64,000 nt of DNA, taken from contig NW_020653993.1 of the NCBI RefSeq assembly GCF_003589595.1, positions 1,520,383 through 1,584,382 on the forward strand, given 5' to 3'. Both the position numbers and the translations under genes were made by a program. Positions 22,611 to 34,775 of this stretch are shown here, piece by piece. Source of the stretch: Hyposmocoma kahamanoa. Taxonomy: Eukaryota > Arthropoda > Insecta > Lepidoptera > Cosmopterigidae. The stretch's first letter is position 1; every line of letters starts with the position of its first letter. The notes under the pieces are model-generated. The model saw only the letters and a list, made by a program, of their open reading frames with translations, was not told the origin of the DNA and ran no database searches.

Positions 22611-23334
22611 CCAGTATAACGACGAAAGATCACAATCCACGTATCCAACAAATTATGAGACAAGCTTGTCGCTTACCAACAGACTCGCGGCTTGCTCGTT
22701 ATGTCACTTAGTATCATAAAAAAAACGTTTTTTTCAAATAAGTGACAATCAGAGAATCAAAGCTGCGACGCCATATTGCAAGACCGTTTACATCAACTCG
22801 TATATATTTGCATATTGATGGAATCATCGTTATCGTTATCCGATTGCCATTTACACCATTCGGCACAGGGTCCTTTTATGAGTATAGTATGACGACGACA
22901 ACTTGGAACGTACATTTTCTGTGAATCGCACGTGGTATTGCGCCGCCATATTGAAAATGAAAGACTACGTACAATAGAGCAGCAATGTCAGTCAATTTAT
23001 AATTTACTATGTAGCCTAACCTTAGCGAAATGAGAATGCTCGGCAGAAGGCACGGCCACAAGACCTATTGCAAGTAATGTTAAAAGAGGAAAGAAAAGGC
23101 TGCAACAAGTAAAATGATATAAATAAAAGATACAGTTATTATGAAACACTCCCTATAAAAGTACCTAACACAATACACTATACTCACACCAAAAGGGCGT
23201 ATATAATACTATACTTTTAATAGTAATCGATGTGAAATTTAACAAATGAAAGTGATTTATAATGTGGAAATGTCTTTCAAAAATTTTGATGGTAGTGGCG
23301 ACGCGTAGAACAAATTATGTAAGAATAGTAAAGG

Positions 23335-23440
23335 AATAGAGAATTCGAGAACGACTTAAAATTCAAAAGTGGCCAGGAACCAGAAAAGATGATGATAAAG
23401 AGGTGGGATGGCGATCAAAGAGGTCACATCTCTAGAAGTT
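23335..23440 (+). pseudogene. Short LINE C-terminal scrap
   Basis: ttaaaattcaaaagtggcca, then ggaaccagaaaagatgatga and aggtgggatggcgatcaaag parallel the pieces at 6330-6400 and 36925-37090. In the best copy these translate to KAIKRWDDDVRR, a GR--KRW-DD-type block near the end of some LINE pols. Confidence 0.45.
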
Positions 23441-23719
23441 AGGTGTAAATTAGCTGTTCTTAATCTTTAACCTATAATAATAAGGTGATATCCCAGTAAC
23501 CCCTCCATTTTTGTATTTCGCACGAAGGTACTAAGACAGACACCGTTTATGAGACCGTAGCCTTGATAGACCGAAGGGGAAAAATGGTTGGATTTCTGAT
23601 ACGTCGTGACAGTTTTCAACGTCTAGAAGGGCAGTTCGAAGAAAAGAGAGTCAGAGCACGACCGAGACGAAGTTTACGATATGCCTGTCCATAGAAGTTG
23701 CAGTACCATGTCTGAGTGG

Positions 23720-23938
23720 CTATTTCTGCCGCCAAACAGTAATGTGTTACTGAGTTTCGGTTTTGAAGAGTAAGGTTGCAGGTGAAATTACATTCACATA
23801 GGACTTATCAACTTACGTCTCAGGGTAACGGGCGCTGTGGCATCGCCCCTCAGATCATTGCGCTCTAAAGCTCTGTGTGGCACTTACCACCTTGCACACG
23901 ACTTGTTCATCCCGTCCCATTATACCATAAAAAAAAAG
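23720..23938 (+). repeat. Family P repeat
   Basis: tatttctgccgccaaacagt, gggtaacgggcgctgtggca and ttgttcatcccgtccca followed by an A-run. The 5' edge is replaced and internal deletions are present. Confidence 0.75.
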
Positions 23939-24630
23939 AGTTGTGAATGGTATACAGTTCTACAAGAGAACTGTAACTTCAAATCACAATATTGACTTAT
24001 TGAATATAAAAAAAGATAAGGAAATTCCGAGAATAAAGTTGTCGAGTAACACTCATCGATTTTAGATTATGGTGAGTTCGCTTTATATTCAGGGCAAATG
24101 TGTGGATAAGATGTCTATCTAACAAGTAAATGCAAGTCAGAATCATTTTTATATATTTCTTAAGTACATTTTATGGTAATATCGTAGGTGGCTCTATATA
24201 ACAGAAAGGTTTCCATCCATCAAAGCAGAGAAAAACATGACTTAACAACCTACACATATATTATTTAAAGACTGCTTTGAGCGGGATCCAAGCGAGTTGT
24301 GTCACATTAGACTGGTTTTTTCAATAAATCAAGGATATTACCAATTCAAGTTGAAACCCACGCCGTACCCGTAACCAGCTCGCTCGCCGGTGTCTATGTA
24401 AACTGGACAATGCCTTCATTTGTTGATACAACCAGTCTATCATAACACAATCCGCGGGCAGAGCAACAGGAAATGCTTAAAAAATACTGGCTTGCGCTAT
24501 TTATTTTAGGGCTACATTTTTAACAAACATATTTGAAATTCCAGTGAAAATATAGGTTGTATTTTTGAAATAAATTTTAAATTCATGATTTTTTTTCATA
24601 AATATTTTTTTTAAAATAGCCGGTATTACA
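23939..24630. other. Unannotated stretch
   Basis: AT-rich sequence. I see no repeat ends or coding signal. Confidence 0.35.
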
Positions 24631-25355
24631 TTTTTTTATTATACCAAGTGATGGGATGAACAAGTCGTGCGCCTGGTGCTAAGTGACACACCTGTCCATA
24701 AACCACACCTGACCCCTACCACGTGACCCTGAGACATAAGTTGAAAAGTCCCGTGTGTCTGTAATTTCACCAGAACTCTTACTGACCATTCAAAACCGAA
24801 ACGCAATAATGCTCAGATTACTGCTTGGCGGCAGAAATAGGTAAGGTGGCAGTATTTCCCTTAACTCTTTGATAAGAAACTCTACTGCTACCAGATATTG
24901 CTTACCTAAAGACAAACAACTCACTACGCTAACATATGCCCAGGTTTTTACCTATATCTTTTCATTGGTAGTGTTAATTGATAAAGAAATAAATTCAAAG
25001 TTCTCGATTTGTATGTTACGACTATGATAAGCCATGATGATTATGACAACGAGGGATTCTTGTGACAAATTGACCAGAAAATACGCGGGTGAATCACGCG
25101 TGAGCAATTGAGTTTAGTAGCTATAAAGCTCCTTGTGAAAGAGTTCGTCCTGGGAAGTACTGCCACGTGACCAATTTCTGCCGCCAATTTTGAAGGGGTA
25201 CTGGTGAAATTTAAGGGCTCGTGGGACTTGTTAACTTTACGTCTCTGGGTGAGTGGCCTGCGTTATTGCCCCTCTTCTCTGAGTGGCACTGCATTGCAGC
25301 GTGTCGCTTGCCATCATGCCAGACGCACGAGGTGTACGTCCAGTCGTTTGATAAA
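24631..25355 (+). mobile_element. Head-to-head family P foldback unit, copy 1
   Basis: The left arm 24631-24895 is family P on the minus strand, the right arm 25114-25355 is family P on the plus strand, and the spacer is 24896-25113. The spacer (attgcttacctaaagacaaa, then tttttacctatatcttttca and gaccagaaaatacgcgggtg) recurs in inverse orientation at 46691-46927, also between two family P arms. A-runs face outward on both sides. Alternatives are a true foldback element, a head-to-head retroposon dimer that was later copied, or a segmental duplication. The arm ORFs (25204-25433) are artefacts. Confidence 0.75.
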
Positions 25356-25867
25356 ACAAATAAAAGAAGTACAGCTTACTTCCAAATATTACTTCTGGAA
25401 AAAGAACAAATAAAAGGTACGTTTGTACCATAAATGTCAACATTCTGAATCAGTAACTGGATCAAAGTTACGACAGAAATCAATACCTAATTGTATTACC
25501 ATACTTAGTAATAAATTTGACTTACTAATAACGGTTTTGATAGTGTATTGATGGAAAACAATTTGTATTCTAATTCAGGCAATCAAATGGGACATCTGTC
25601 GTGTATTGATTGATTTTGTCGTTAGGTTCGTGTAGGCTTTCCTATATTTTGGGGTTCCGTTGTCATAAATAATAAGCTTGGTTATAACGAATCCAGAAGT
25701 CATTTGTGCGGTGTTTGTACAAAACTTCATGGGTACTATGCCTACATGTGTATGATAGAAGTAAGTAGTAAATTGGCGCTTCTCAAGTATAAAACAAAAG
25801 CGAGAGAGAGGCGGTGATATAACAGGCACAGTCTTAAAGGTCTTTTGTCACACAGCTAGCTATTCTC

Positions 25868-26255
25868 CGGTAATAACTCCGGTATTTGTGCACCGATTTT
25901 CATGATTCTTTCTTTTTTTGTTGGAAAGAGGGTACCTCCATAGTGGTCCCATTTAATTTTGAAGCAAATCATCCACCTCTAAGAGTGGCTTTTCAAGCAT
26001 GAAGATTCATTTTTATAAATAGCGCCTAAATTTTATTATAAGGAGCAATTATTTTAATGGTTGATTTTGCTATTCTCCAATTCTAGGGATTTTTCACTCT
26101 CAATATATGTACATCTCCTGTGTCAAGTCCCATATAGTGGCGAACTAGGGGATGAACTAGGGGAACACTTTCCGGTAACCGATTTAAAAAAAAACTGGCA
26201 ATTAGATGTAATTCCACGTACTTTTGAGGTCGGTTTTTTTAGTACTGATTTATAC
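25868..26255 (+). mobile_element. Family T element, 5' end missing
   Basis: The body taataactccggtatttgtg, tccatagtggtcccatttaa and ccacctctaagagtggcttt, through to ttttgaggtcggttttttta and gtact, is well preserved. The aaccgacttc end is lost. A duplicated actagggg-atgaactagggg occurs near 26145. Confidence 0.75.
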
Positions 26256-26926
26256 AATAGTCCGTCTTTTTTGAAGACGGACTAAAATGACAGTTCAATG
26301 CGCAAATGTGTTGCCCGCTTGCGAGCAGCTAGTGATCGCAGTCGATAAATATTATGTCGAGTATCGAGTGAATATTGGTCACGCTCATGCAATTGTTTCA
26401 TTTGAATCACTTTGACCCAAAAAAATTACTGAGCACAAGTTCATTTGAATTGTCAATTTTTGTAAGTTCATACATACATACTCAGTATTTAGATCTATGT
26501 TTATGAAAAATATAAAGAGGAAACATATTTCAAAATTTGTCATTTTAATTCAATATAGATAATATTACTCGGCTGTTCTTATTAAAATGTATATGAATAA
26601 AAATGTTCTCAATATAGCAGGCTAATTAACTATATAAGAATAAAGAAGGCAATAATACCATTAGTAATCATTAGAACGTCGTAGCATTCATAATTCAGAC
26701 ATTTTTGGCAAAATTTTATCTTCTATTACAATCTATCGATATAGCTATCGACAATAACTACATAACTATTTAAAGTTTTACGAAAAGTGGCAACCCCACG
26801 AATCTCATTTTACTACGTCTTCAAAAAAGACTACAAAATATTTGAAGACCTTCCAAACAAAGCTGTTCAAAGTTAATTGATTGCGTAGTTGAATGGTACA
26901 ATAATAGAACGACGTAACTATCAAGG
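26256..26926. other. Unannotated stretch
   Basis: AT-rich, with the palindromic scrap tccgtcttttttgaagacgga near 26262 (split here only by its loop). No gene is supported. Confidence 0.35.
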
Positions 26927-27180
26927 GAAACATGTTAGCAGGCATATGGATTCACGAGCGCAATTATTTGAGACCGACTAACGCAAAGGGTGAAGACTGA
27001 TGACGTCATGCATAGTCACGATACGGCGTAGTTGTCGCGTTTAAGAAACATAGCAGCCGTATGGTTTCAGCAGCGCCATAAATTGTGGCCGACTAAAGGG
27101 GGAGGATTGAAAACGTCACAGACGACGCGGTGTTTGAGAGAAACGCAATGGCGGGCATAATTATAGTTACGCGAGTGCTT
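26927..27180 (+). repeat. Degenerate tandem repeat with a CRE-like site
   Basis: Unit 1 (26927-27044) and unit 2 (27045-27139) share gaaacat, agcag-c-tatgg, ttca, agcgc, ccgactaa, ggg-ga-ga-tga and acgtca, and a partial unit 3 starts at 27140. Unit 1 contains tgacgtca, the CRE consensus. The segment is less AT-rich than its surroundings. Confidence 0.55.
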
Positions 27181-27702
27181 GGAAGGTGGCAGAGCCCTAT
27201 GCGGAGATGGTAATAAAACTCAACGCCTTGCCACATCCCACTCTGATGTTAGGTGATGCTGGTACTCGTTTCTCTGAACTTGTTGTAAGCGAATTTACCG
27301 ACAGACTTGGGGTCGGTCACGATACAACAGTCGAATATTAAATAAAATTGCACGACAAAAAATCGAATACTTCAGTAAATAAAAATTGCCACGGAAATTA
27401 GGCAGTGAACACTAATCCGAGAATGATCGAAAAAAAAGTTTACCGACAACCCTTGTCTACCGTACGAATATTTACCAATCGGCTGTAGGTATGTTAAAAA
27501 GCGGATCAAATATGTTAATTGAAGACTCGAAGCTATAACAATTCCGATGCTAACCACGAAAACCAATTTGCTATCACGCAATGTTTGATCGAAAATAAAA
27601 GAAAACAGTATTTTATGATGATAATATTTTAATATGACTCCGATTAAATCGAATAGTTACGAAAACTCCTTGGAAAAGAGGACTTTAATGTTTCTTGATT
27701 TT
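27181..27702. other. Unannotated stretch
   Basis: No recognised repeat or ORF. ccttgccacatcccactctg near 27229 is GC-richer but has no reading I recognise. Confidence 0.3.
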
Positions 27703-27945
27703 TCAACCGGCTTCAAAAAAGGAGGAATTTCTTAATTCTTCTGTATTGTTTGTACGTTATAGGTACGATGTTATGCGATTATTCTGACATTAATGAATTG
27801 ATTTCGATGGTTCTTTATTTGTTGAAAAGAGGGTAAATCAGTGTGTTGTTCCATTTTAATTTGGTGAAAATATCCCACCAGTAAGAGTCGCAAATAAGCC
27901 GATTTCAATTAAACGTGGTAATTAGATGTAATTCCAAAAGTTTTT
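27703..27945 (+). mobile_element. Family T element, diverged and shortened
   Basis: aaccggcttcaaaaaaggag opens it. A gttgaaaagagggtaaatc block, tgttccattttaatttggtg and a final attagatgtaattccaaaag follow. The terminal gaggtcggtt is lost. Confidence 0.6.
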
Positions 27946-27961
27946 ATATAAAAGTTATACT

Positions 27962-28060
27962 TAAATACAAATACAAAGATCCGACAACAAGCACATCACA
28001 GCTTAGGATTTTTAAATAACTTTGTATTTTTATAATTATTAATACAAAGATTTTGTTTTT
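27962..28060 (+). mobile_element. SINE family B fragment
   Basis: aatacaaagatccgacaaca and agcacatca, then ttataattattaatacaaag, are family B 5' and 3' pieces joined by a large deletion. The A and B boxes are missing. Confidence 0.4.
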
Positions 28061-28179
28061 TATTTATTTACGTTATTAAGAGTTTATACAAGCTCAAATG
28101 GCTTTCATTGATTCTGCATAACAATGAAATTGTTGAATCAATCAGTTTGGAAAAAATATATAGTAAAATTGATGACGCA

Positions 28180-28391
28180 TACACGCATACACTCAACACT
28201 CAACATAGCCCCGCACTAGGGAAACCCTGTGTCGCGGGTGCCATGGACACACACATAGACAACCACAAATTACACCCAAACTCACGAGAGAAATAATTGT
28301 AGGCCATACAACTATTTCTCCCGGCCCGGGAATCGAACCTGGAACCTCTGCGTGGCAGTCCGGCATGGTAACCGTTCGGCCACGGAGGCAG
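28180..28391 (-). mobile_element. SINE family A (tRNA-derived)
   Basis: The minus strand reads tgcctccgtggccgaacggt, ccatgccggactgccacgca, aggttcgattcccgggccgg and onward to tagtgcggggctatgttgag. Both pol III boxes are intact. It is a close match to the copies at 11516 and 56888. The 62-codon ORF at 28108-28296 is an artefact. Confidence 0.9.
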
Positions 28392-29094
28392 TTAATTGTT
28401 TTTTAATTGACAGTTAATTGAAGATATGCATTGATTACTGTACGGTGGGAAAACACGATTTCAAAAAAATTTCACGATAGAAAAAAACACAAACTTACCT
28501 CGAAATTTTACAAGGACATCGCTGATTTAATAGGTCCTTTACGATACCAATGATTTTTTTACGTAAAATAAACACGTATAGTATACGATATAAATTTTCT
28601 CAAATGGTTTTAATTTCGTTTGCAAAAAACATAAATTCAGAAATAAAGCCCGCGTCCCTGCTGCTCGACCCAAGCAAAATCTACCATATTCATATATACA
28701 TATTATATGTATGTGGGAAACATTTAGATTCGACCAGAGGTGGTATAGAAGTAGTGCAAGGCAGTACGTCGTTCAAGTCTTCAATTATCGTGCCTTAAAT
28801 ATCTATAATGCATCGGTTCAAGCCTAGACTATGAAGCCCTTGTTAACGTGATTGAAGTCCTTCGTGCATTAGGAATAAAACCCATATTCGAACATTTCCA
28901 ATCAATTGCATTAAAGCTACGTAATTTCCACGGGAAAAATACATAAGCTCTAGATAGATAGCGAACCTTAAATACAACTTTTATTACCTAACATTCACTA
29001 AGTGCTGAGTATGAGTTACACCATGCACTTTCCATACAATGTTCTAAAGAATGTTTGACACGTTGCCAATAGCAATTTTATCATCGCACCGCTA
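28392..29094. other. Unannotated stretch
   Basis: AT-rich. The 82-codon ORF at 28550-28798 has no recognisable feature. Confidence 0.35.
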
Positions 29095-29345
29095 GCCACC
29101 GACAGGGAGCTCATTCTTAACTCTCTGCAACCGAGTCGATCTCGTATTGAACGGTTTCAGAAGAGCTTCTTCTTACGTACAATTAATTAGGTTGTGAAAT
29201 GAACTTCCTGTCGGGGTTTTCCCGCAGGAGTACAGCATGGAGTCCTTCAAAAGGGGTTTGACAAGGTTGCTAAAGGTATGGCTACGTGCTCATAACGTCT
29301 CTGGTGTTGCAGGCGTTCATGGAGTAGTAGGTATAATCACATTTC
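29095..29345 (+). pseudogene. LINE ORF C-terminus, frameshifted
   Basis: One frame reads NELPVGVFPQEYSMESFKRG, then LTRLLK, preceded out of frame by SYVQLIRL. The RT--LWNELP--VFP--Y-M--FK pattern is a LINE C-terminal tail of the same general kind as 20891-21166. Stops precede NELP. Confidence 0.65.
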
Positions 29346-29936
29346 ATGTGCATCATGCCAAGTTGTCTGAAAAAACTGGGGCGGTCAAAAACATTTAGAG
29401 ACAAATCATTCTTTCATCGTTGGCTATTAAAAACCGTCCATTTTAAAAAGAATTCCAGTCGATAGCACTTCAATAAAAATACGACAAAAGTAGTACCTGC
29501 CCACCCGCCCAGTTAAAATCAATTTACAACATGTTATCTTCGATCTCAGTGGAACAATATTGATTTTCCATCTACACTTCGTATCTAGACTGTAATTAAA
29601 AAATAAAACACAGACTGTTATTATAGGGTGGTTATTATAGGGTGGATATTAGAACTGTATGAGAGTCTGTTTTTATGGAACTCGGATATTATATTGTTAG
29701 TTTTATAACGAGATGAAGCAAATGTGAAGCACGTATCTGCTATTAATAGTATAATAATTAATTATACAAATTCGTAAAGCGACTCGTGGTAAAAATCTGG
29801 GCCAAGTTCCAGAATAGAAGAAATAATTTTTTGCAAAAACTGTTTTATATAGATGGATAATTCTCAAGGAAAAACCATACAAGTAATTAAGCATTTCTCT
29901 AAGTCAGAGATTGCGGAAACCTAAGTTCCGGAAGTA

Positions 29937-30983
29937 CATAGGGCGCACTATAAGTTTCCGGTACTGGCCACTTACATAAGCAATATTTAAAAAGTAATTA
30001 CAACATTTGAATATAGAATACAGTTTTTTTGTTTCATCTAACAGTCACTTGTTTTTACACGTGTGAATCTCAGTGACGAATTTCGTGATGGTCGCCCGTC
30101 CACTGCTGTGAACAACAAAAACATCGATGCTGTGCGCCGTATGATCAAAACAGACAAGCATGTGACATACCATGAGATTTGGGCATCTTTAGGCATAGGC
30201 ATGAGTCAAATACCATCAATACACAAACATTTGGGTGTGAAAAAGCTGCGCTCTCGGTGGATCCCACACAATTTGACTGAGGCTCAAAAAACGGATCGCG
30301 TCATTTGGTGCAATGCCATGCTTACCAGATTCAACGAAGGGGCGTCAAATTTGGTGTGGGTAACAGGTGACGAAACATGGATTTATAGTTACGATCCGAA
30401 AACAAAGAAACAAAGCAGCAATCGAGTGTATGGGTCTTTCGAGGTGAGCCGAAACCAACCAAAGTGCCTCTAAGCGGATGATTGCTTCTTTTTTTAATAA
30501 AACTGGACACGTGGCTACTGTTGCTTTGAATAATCGTTGTACCGTGAATAGTGATTGGATACACGACTATTTGTTTGCCGAAAATTATTGACAAACTCCG
30601 TAAAAATAACGCGATAATGCCAGTTCTCACACGGCCAGACAGACAAATGAATTTTTGAAGGTGAACTTCGACCTTATGAGCCATCCCACGTACAGTCCCG
30701 ACCTGGCACCTTGTGACTTTAATTTATTTCCAAAAATTAAGAACCAGTTACGCGGTCAACGATTTTCATCACCTGAAGAGGTTGTCGAGGAGTATGAAAA
30801 ATATGTTTCAGAGATTGACACGGAGGAGTGGCATAAATGTTTTCAAAATTGGTTCATTCGTATGAAAAAGTGCATTAACGGTAACGAATAGAATAGAGAA
30901 TATTTTATGAAACAATAAATTCATTTCTGACCATTTACAGTATTTTTTCTTGTTCATTCCGGAAACTAATAGTGCGCCCCACG
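29937..30983 (+). mobile_element. Mariner-like element with 25-bp TIRs and TA duplication
   Basis: The left end 29937-29961 (catagggcgcactataag and onward) and the right end 30959-30983 are inverted matches with a few mismatches, flanked by TA at 29935-29936 and 30984-30985. That is the target duplication expected of Tc1/mariner. The 1,047-bp length is short of the usual 1.3 kb because the 5' part of the transposase is deleted. The element lies alone in AT-rich DNA. Confidence 0.95.
30063..30891 (+). pseudogene. Mariner transposase, truncated and frameshifted
   Basis: The first part (to 30473) reads SDEFRDGRPSTAV, then MIKTDKHVTYHEI, HLGVKKLRSRWIPHNLTEAQ and VTGDETWIYSYDPKTK, where D of GDETW is the first catalytic residue. 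After a frameshift, RMIASFFNKTGHVATVAL follows from about 30475 in another frame, then a stop. From 30613 DNASSHTARQT provides the second D, and TYSPDLAPCDFNLFP the third. The last two D are separated by 33 residues rather than 34, consistent with a small deletion. The N-terminal helix-turn-helix region is absent. It is inactive. Confidence 0.93.
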
Positions 30984-31058
30984 TATAATCGTAATTTTAG
31001 GTTTCGGAACTAGAAAGTTTGTCCGTCTGTTTTGTGAACACAAAACCTATATTTTTAA

Positions 31059-31260
31059 ACTGCCTCTGTGGCCGAATGGTTGTCATGTCGGACTGCCACG
31101 CAGAGGTCCCAGAGTCGATTCCCGGGCCGGGAGAAATATTTTATTACCTACATTTGTTTATCTCGCGAGTTTGGGTGTAATTTGTGGTTGTCTATGTATG
31201 TAACCTGGCAACCGCGACACAGGGTTTCCCCAGTGCGGGGCTATGTTGAGTGTTTTCCCT
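31059..31260 (+). mobile_element. SINE family A (tRNA-derived)
   Basis: tgcctctgtggccgaatggt carries the A box and agtcgattcccgggccggga a decayed B box (g-ttcgattcc changed to gtcgattcc). The body and the ggctatgttgagtg end follow, but the ATT tail is missing. It lies 75 bp beyond the mariner element. Confidence 0.85.
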
Positions 31261-31351
31261 AAGAAAAGTAGGCAGAGGCTGTGGAGACCCAAGCCCTGTA
31301 ATGCTTATTTTTTGTTTGTGGAGCAGTAAGATATTTCCTCTGTTGTGAGCT

Positions 31352-31530
31352 TCTAGTAGCAGTAGAGCTCCTTGTGAAAGAGTTCGTCGAAGTAGTACTG
31401 TGAGCTTTACTGCGTTTCGGTTTTGAAGAATAAAGGTACTGGTAAAATTACAGGCACATGGGACTTGTCAACTTGTGTTAAAAAAGGTCCACGACTCGTT
31501 CGCCCCGTCAATGAGTGTCATTAACAAAAG
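31352..31530 (+). repeat. Family P repeat, internally deleted
   Basis: The 5' edge agtagcagtagagctccttg is intact. tactgcgtttcggttttgaa and ttacaggcacatgggacttg follow. Most of the middle is lost before tcgttcgccccgtcaa. Confidence 0.75.
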
Positions 31531-33015
31531 AAAACAAAATTTAAAGAATGGCGAAATAAATTTAAAAGCTATGGCTCCATATTTAGACAAGAGTTTGTAT
31601 TTTAGGAGCCAGGGGTCTACTCTAGGTGTATGTCTAAAATAATTTGCTGGCAAGTAAGTAATATTCGACCAAAGTAAAAAACAATGTCAAGTACGAAGCT
31701 TCATTCGCGTCATCCGTCTTATAATTTAATCGAGTATCACTTATTTGACAGTAATTTGTTTCGGACAGATGTGGGACTTGGGAATGAGAGTACTGGGGGC
31801 CTACCATAACCTTTCCAAAAACAATCTTGTTTCAATGTAAGCTTAAAGTAAGCTTATAATAATATTCTATTCTACTCCATTTCCTTAATGGCGGCCACTA
31901 GGCTTGGGCCTGTTATAATATTACTCATATTCGCACCATGACGAACTTATCTACCTAGAAGTGTATTATTGCTAAAATGACTGAAAGAACCATTGACTTA
32001 CACGAATGATTTCCTAATATTGTCTATTCCTTACTAAAAATAGGAAAGAAATAACGCTATATGAACTGTACAATGCCATCTCTTTCTTTTTTGATGTTCC
32101 GAATCGTGTTATCGTAGTATAATGTTAAAGTACTTAATGTTATTTACATTAAGAGAATTTTAACTGCCAAAAAAAGAAAAGTATGTTATAATGAAATCTA
32201 TTAAAATTACGTTGTTATCGATTATTATTCCGCATTTTCACGAAGAAAAATAAATAAAACAAGCTGAGTCTTGATATTCACGTTGTCAATTCGGAACTAT
32301 AGTCTAGTGTCAACTGTTAGTTTCGCCAAGGAGCGTATAGATGGCGCTGTCATAATTTTACAAAATAAACATTGCGTATTTTTATTTTACGAGAAATTAT
32401 TTCCTATGTGCTATTAAATAAAAAAAATATTGAAGAGATAAATATAAATAAATAAGTTCAACTTAACTTTTAATAATTACAAATCATATTAAGACAATAA
32501 AACTGAAAATAATATTGTTTCCATTGCATCCGTGTAACTATTTTAATATTGCTAAATTTGACATAAGAGCAATATTACTTTAATATTTAAGTCGCGTCAT
32601 AGTACGAACTAAGAGAATGAATAGTCACAAAGCTGCCAATAAAACATCATAGTTTTAACATTACAAATAAGCTTACTTTGAGCGCGTTATGGCACGAAAA
32701 GTACATTGAATAAGGTTAAAGTAATATTGTTTTAAGAGGTTGTGGTAGGCACCCAGGGCTAGTTTTCAGTTAATCATAACCATGAGGATAATGGATAAAA
32801 AGGAAAATAAAGTATAAAACATAAAATGAGAGTGTTACAAATAACTATTATTAGTACTTGTTACATATCATACTCATGATGATCGCACGCTCAATTAATG
32901 CATGCAGAGGGCATTAACATGATCACGTGTAGTAATTTAATATGCTCGCAATTGCAGGATTAACGAGACCTGTTATGATATCATTAATAACTGATTAAAA
33001 TATACAGAGCGCCCC
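31531..33015. other. Unannotated AT-rich stretch
   Basis: No ORF above 60 codons. A cgtatagatggcgctgtcat motif near 32332 is of a type that recurs in repeat DNA of this window (4237). Otherwise it looks like plain intergenic or intronic sequence. Confidence 0.35.
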
Positions 33016-33955
33016 AGGGTTGTGCCACACGAAGGGGAAGTAAGTACCTTAAATACCGTAGATAGAAAATTTTACTGCAAGAAGACTTCATTTTGATTTT
33101 GAAAACAATTCGCACTCCATTCAAAGATTTTTAAATAATCGCCTGTTTGAACCGAAAATCGAACCCGCCAAATGTGAAAAAAAAGCCTGTAGTTTTACTA
33201 TACCCATCGAAAGCCTACTAAACATAGCATCTTAAATAAAAAAGAAGACCTTGAAATTTAGCATTTAAAATAATTACGTACATTGAACTTAACTTACAAT
33301 CAATTTAAGTTATTAAATGCTGGAATTGTATTGTACATCATACAAATTGTCACTCTTTTGGTAATTTTGCTTATTTATTTATGTTTTCATGGTGAATAAT
33401 AAAAATAATACGTCTAAGTTCAGTTTGGTACTCCTGCACATTCTAATATCGGCCACTGTAAACTAAGGGTCGTATTCCAGAGCTCTACTCAATACTCAAG
33501 TCAGGACTTGAGTATTGCAGTGAGCACTGAAAATCATACGAAATTCCTTGCCATTAGGGTCGAATTTTTAGTGCTTGAAATCATATTCAAGTCTGCTCAA
33601 ATCCTAACTTGAGCATTGAGTAGAGTTCTGGAATACGACCCTTAGTCTTTTACAGATTCATTTCCCTGAACAAAATTTCAAATTAAATGTTGAATTTCAT
33701 GGTCTTCCTTTTATTTAAAATGCTATGTTATTCAGAAGAAAATAATCCTTATGACAGAGGCTTTCTATCTGTTTATTAAAATTACAGTTTTTTTTTACAT
33801 TTACCGGGTTCGATTCTCGGCTCAGACAGGCGATTATTTAAAAATCTTTGAGGACAGTTCGAATTGTTTTTTAAATCAAAATTAAGTCTTCTTTCAGTAA
33901 AATTTTCTATCTATGATATTTAAGGTACTTTCCTTCATTGTGGCATAGCCGTGTG
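33016..33955. mobile_element. Long-arm foldback element with a nested MITE
   Basis: The arms at about 33016-33310 and 33645-33955 are inverted matches over about 300 bp. Shared blocks are accttaaata, gatagaaaattttactg, aagaagact, aaagatttttaaataatcgc and cgaacccg. The ends read gttgtgccacacgaagg and gctatgccacaatgaagg (inverted). An independent small inverted-repeat element (33462-33646) sits in the loop. No coding sequence is present. Confidence 0.75.
33462..33646. mobile_element. MITE with gggtcgtattccaga ends
   Basis: actaagggtcgtattccaga at 33462 and its inverse ending cgacccttagt at 33646 begin arms that stay inverted for about 50 bp (tctactcaat-ctcaagt). The element is 185 bp and non-coding. 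It forms the tip of the larger foldback. Confidence 0.8.
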
Positions 33956-34775
33956 ACGGTCCGTACGTTAAACATAGAACCTAACACACATGTTTCGCCT
34001 CAATGATCGAATGACACGTATAAATGATTTCCATACATGGTAATCGGTGACAGGTAGCTTTGACTTTGCCTTTCTTTTGGTCATGGTAAGTTCGCCTTGG
34101 TCTTGGTCTGTGGTCGGCCCTTACCAACTTGCCCCCTCACTCACGCCTTAAAAATCTATGTTGTCAATAATCTTCCATTCATTCTCTCTTTATGTTTCTG
34201 TATTTTTGTCACTACATCTTGATAGATAGATGAAACGTTTATTCAGCACAAATACAAGTAAATAAAAACATTTACAATCATTTCACAATGTATAACACAA
34301 AAACACATGGAACATATTAAGTTAGTACACATTGATATAAACACATATTTATAGAGAAAAACAAAATTTTATATCGGTCATACCTATTTGCAAAATTTGA
34401 GCTGAAACTAGCCTATATTTCACACCTCTTTTGAATGATGTTACGTAATACTAAAGTCTACCTTCTCGGTCATAACTATGTCTTGATTACCTCTCATTAT
34501 TTGTAATCAGTAACATTACTGGCGAAAACATTTTCATTTCATTTCATTTATTCATGTTACATTGTGCAAACACATTTATCATTACAGATATAAATCTAAT
34601 TGTGCATGTAACATTTTGAATGTAACGTGTATATGCAAATAAATAAATAAATAAATAATTCGATAATGTCAAATCACTTAATTTTTAAAATAAATTCGTT
34701 ACTAAATTACTAAATAGCTTTCATTCATAAACATTATAATAAAAATAATAATGTAAACATTTCAATTTCTTATAA
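33956..34775. other. Unannotated stretch with LINE-tail-like pieces
   Basis: gatgaaacgtttattcagca (34230) and tttcatttcatttattcatg (34537) look like minus-strand LINE 3' ends starting at a poly(T)-like edge. aaataaataaataaataa (34638) is a microsatellite. No gene is supported. Confidence 0.3.

Noticed and set aside
24631..25355. Helitron
   Set aside because: Family P ends in A-runs and lacks the 5' TC, the 3' hairpin and the CTRR end.
26927..27180. CRISPR-like array
   Set aside because: Repeats are diverged, directly tandem and without spacers, and the genome is eukaryotic.
30331..30684. 117-codon minus-strand ORF
   Set aside because: It is the reverse strand of the mariner transposase.
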